Source: Tieghemostelium lacteum (Eukaryota; Evosea; Eumycetozoa; Dictyosteliales; Raperosteliaceae). Taken from it: 64,000 bases of DNA. Made by a program: the position numbers and the translations under genes. Within the stretch, counting starts at the first letter, position 1, and the number at the start of each line of letters is the position of its first letter. Positions 63,623 through 64,000 of this stretch are shown here, one piece after another. The stretch is from assembly GCA_001606155.1 (NCBI GenBank), contig LODT01000016.1:186001-250000 (forward strand), in the 5' to 3' direction. The notes under the pieces are model-generated. The model saw only the letters and a list, made by a program, of their open reading frames with translations. It had not been told where the DNA came from and did not search any database.

Positions 63623-64000
63623 TTAACCACCACCTGAACTTATAACATTAACTAACCAATCTAAACCTTCATATATACCAACACCTTGTATTGCAGATGT
63701 TTTAAAGATTGCCCATTGTCTATTTTTCAAACTGGTTAATTTTAAACCTTCACTTACTTGTGCCTCTGTAAGACAACCAGGTAGATCTTGTTTGTTTGCA
63801 AATACTAATAAAGGTGTGTTTCTAAGCTCTTCTTCAGAGAGCATTGCTACTAGTTCCTCATTTGCTATACCTAATCGATCTGGATCTGATGAATCCACTA
63901 CATATATAATTGCATTTGTATTCGGGTAATAACATCTCCAATAAGGTCTTATTGCTGATTGTCCTCCTAGATCCCATAAAAAGAACCTAATATTTTTATA
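63623..64000 (-). CDS. arl1: Arl1-type ARF-like GTPase, C-terminal part (125 aa visible)
   Basis: The frame runs off the window edge at 64,000. Visible are YKNIRFFLWDLGGQ (switch II, WDLGGQ), IRPYWRCYY, VVDSSDPDR, NKQD (base recognition) and TSA. RPYWRCYY and ELVAMLSEEELR fit Arl1 better than Arf1 or Arl2. Arl1 acts at the trans-Golgi, recruiting GRIP-domain tethers. The G1 and myristoylation parts lie outside the window. Confidence 0.88.
   Translation of the reverse strand, partial: YKNIRFFLWDLGGQSAIRPYWRCYYPNTNAIIYVVDSSDPDRLGIANEELVAMLSEEELRNTPLLVFANKQDLPGCLTEAQVSEGLKLTSLKNRQWAIFKTSAIQGVGIYEGLDWLVNVISSGGG

Noticed and set aside
1-64000. CRISPR arrays, LTR elements and insertion sequences
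   Set aside because: No regularly spaced repeats, long terminal repeats, transposase or reverse-transcriptase motifs were seen.

Overview
This is nuclear DNA of a dictyostelid social amoeba. The evidence is AT-rich intergenic DNA, introns mostly of 57-76 bases with GT-AG ends and AT-rich interiors, in-frame CAA and AAT runs giving long Gln and Asn tracts, a discoidin lectin, and families of F-box-like leucine-rich proteins. Coding regions look less AT-extreme than in Dictyostelium discoideum, so another dictyostelid (for example a Cavenderia- or Polysphondylium-type species) is more likely. That species call is inference.

Layout. 1-5.9 kb: the end of a Gln-rich gene, a four-EF-hand calcium sensor, a large repeat/F-box-like gene with one frame break, and an F-box-like relic. 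6-16.5 kb: housekeeping genes (cytochrome b5-like, Sam50, DPM2, Notchless/Rsa4, an alpha/beta hydrolase) mixed with two tandem F-box-like genes, a DUF1289 mini-protein and a zinc-finger/AT-hook protein. 16.9-35.9 kb: an accessory, duplication-rich stretch. It holds two tandem paralogues of an unknown Asn-rich family, a secreted triple-esterase protein, two near-identical 3.7 kb copies of the large repeat/F-box-like gene, scattered and partly inverted pieces of the Asn-rich family, a secreted FG-GAP protein, and a small twin-CX9C gene whose intron splits it. 37-56.3 kb: a poly-Gln regulator, a P-loop kinase-like/SWIM protein, a three-RRM protein, eIF5, a long-tailed MFS transporter, a chromo-like protein, a Der/EngA double GTPase and a Ulp1/SENP SUMO protease. 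56.4-64 kb: discoidin, a tandem array of three small secreted peptides, a thiolase, a Cys-rich type I membrane protein and the end of an Arl1 GTPase gene.

Relations. There is no operon logic. Several pairs are divergent over short gaps and could share promoters (cytochrome b5-like/Sam50, zinc finger/Notchless). Mitochondrial functions recur: Sam50, twin-CX9C, Der and perhaps the thiolase. Secreted or cell-surface products recur too: discoidin, triple esterase, FG-GAP protein, small peptides and the Cys-rich membrane protein. The least explained signals are a multi-branched inverted-repeat structure at 48,871-49,060 that looks like an unannotated structured RNA, the three-copy secreted peptide array with an identical leader before each start codon, and the recently duplicated repeat/F-box-like genes whose differences fall in patches. 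I saw no LTR element, CRISPR array or tRNA gene.
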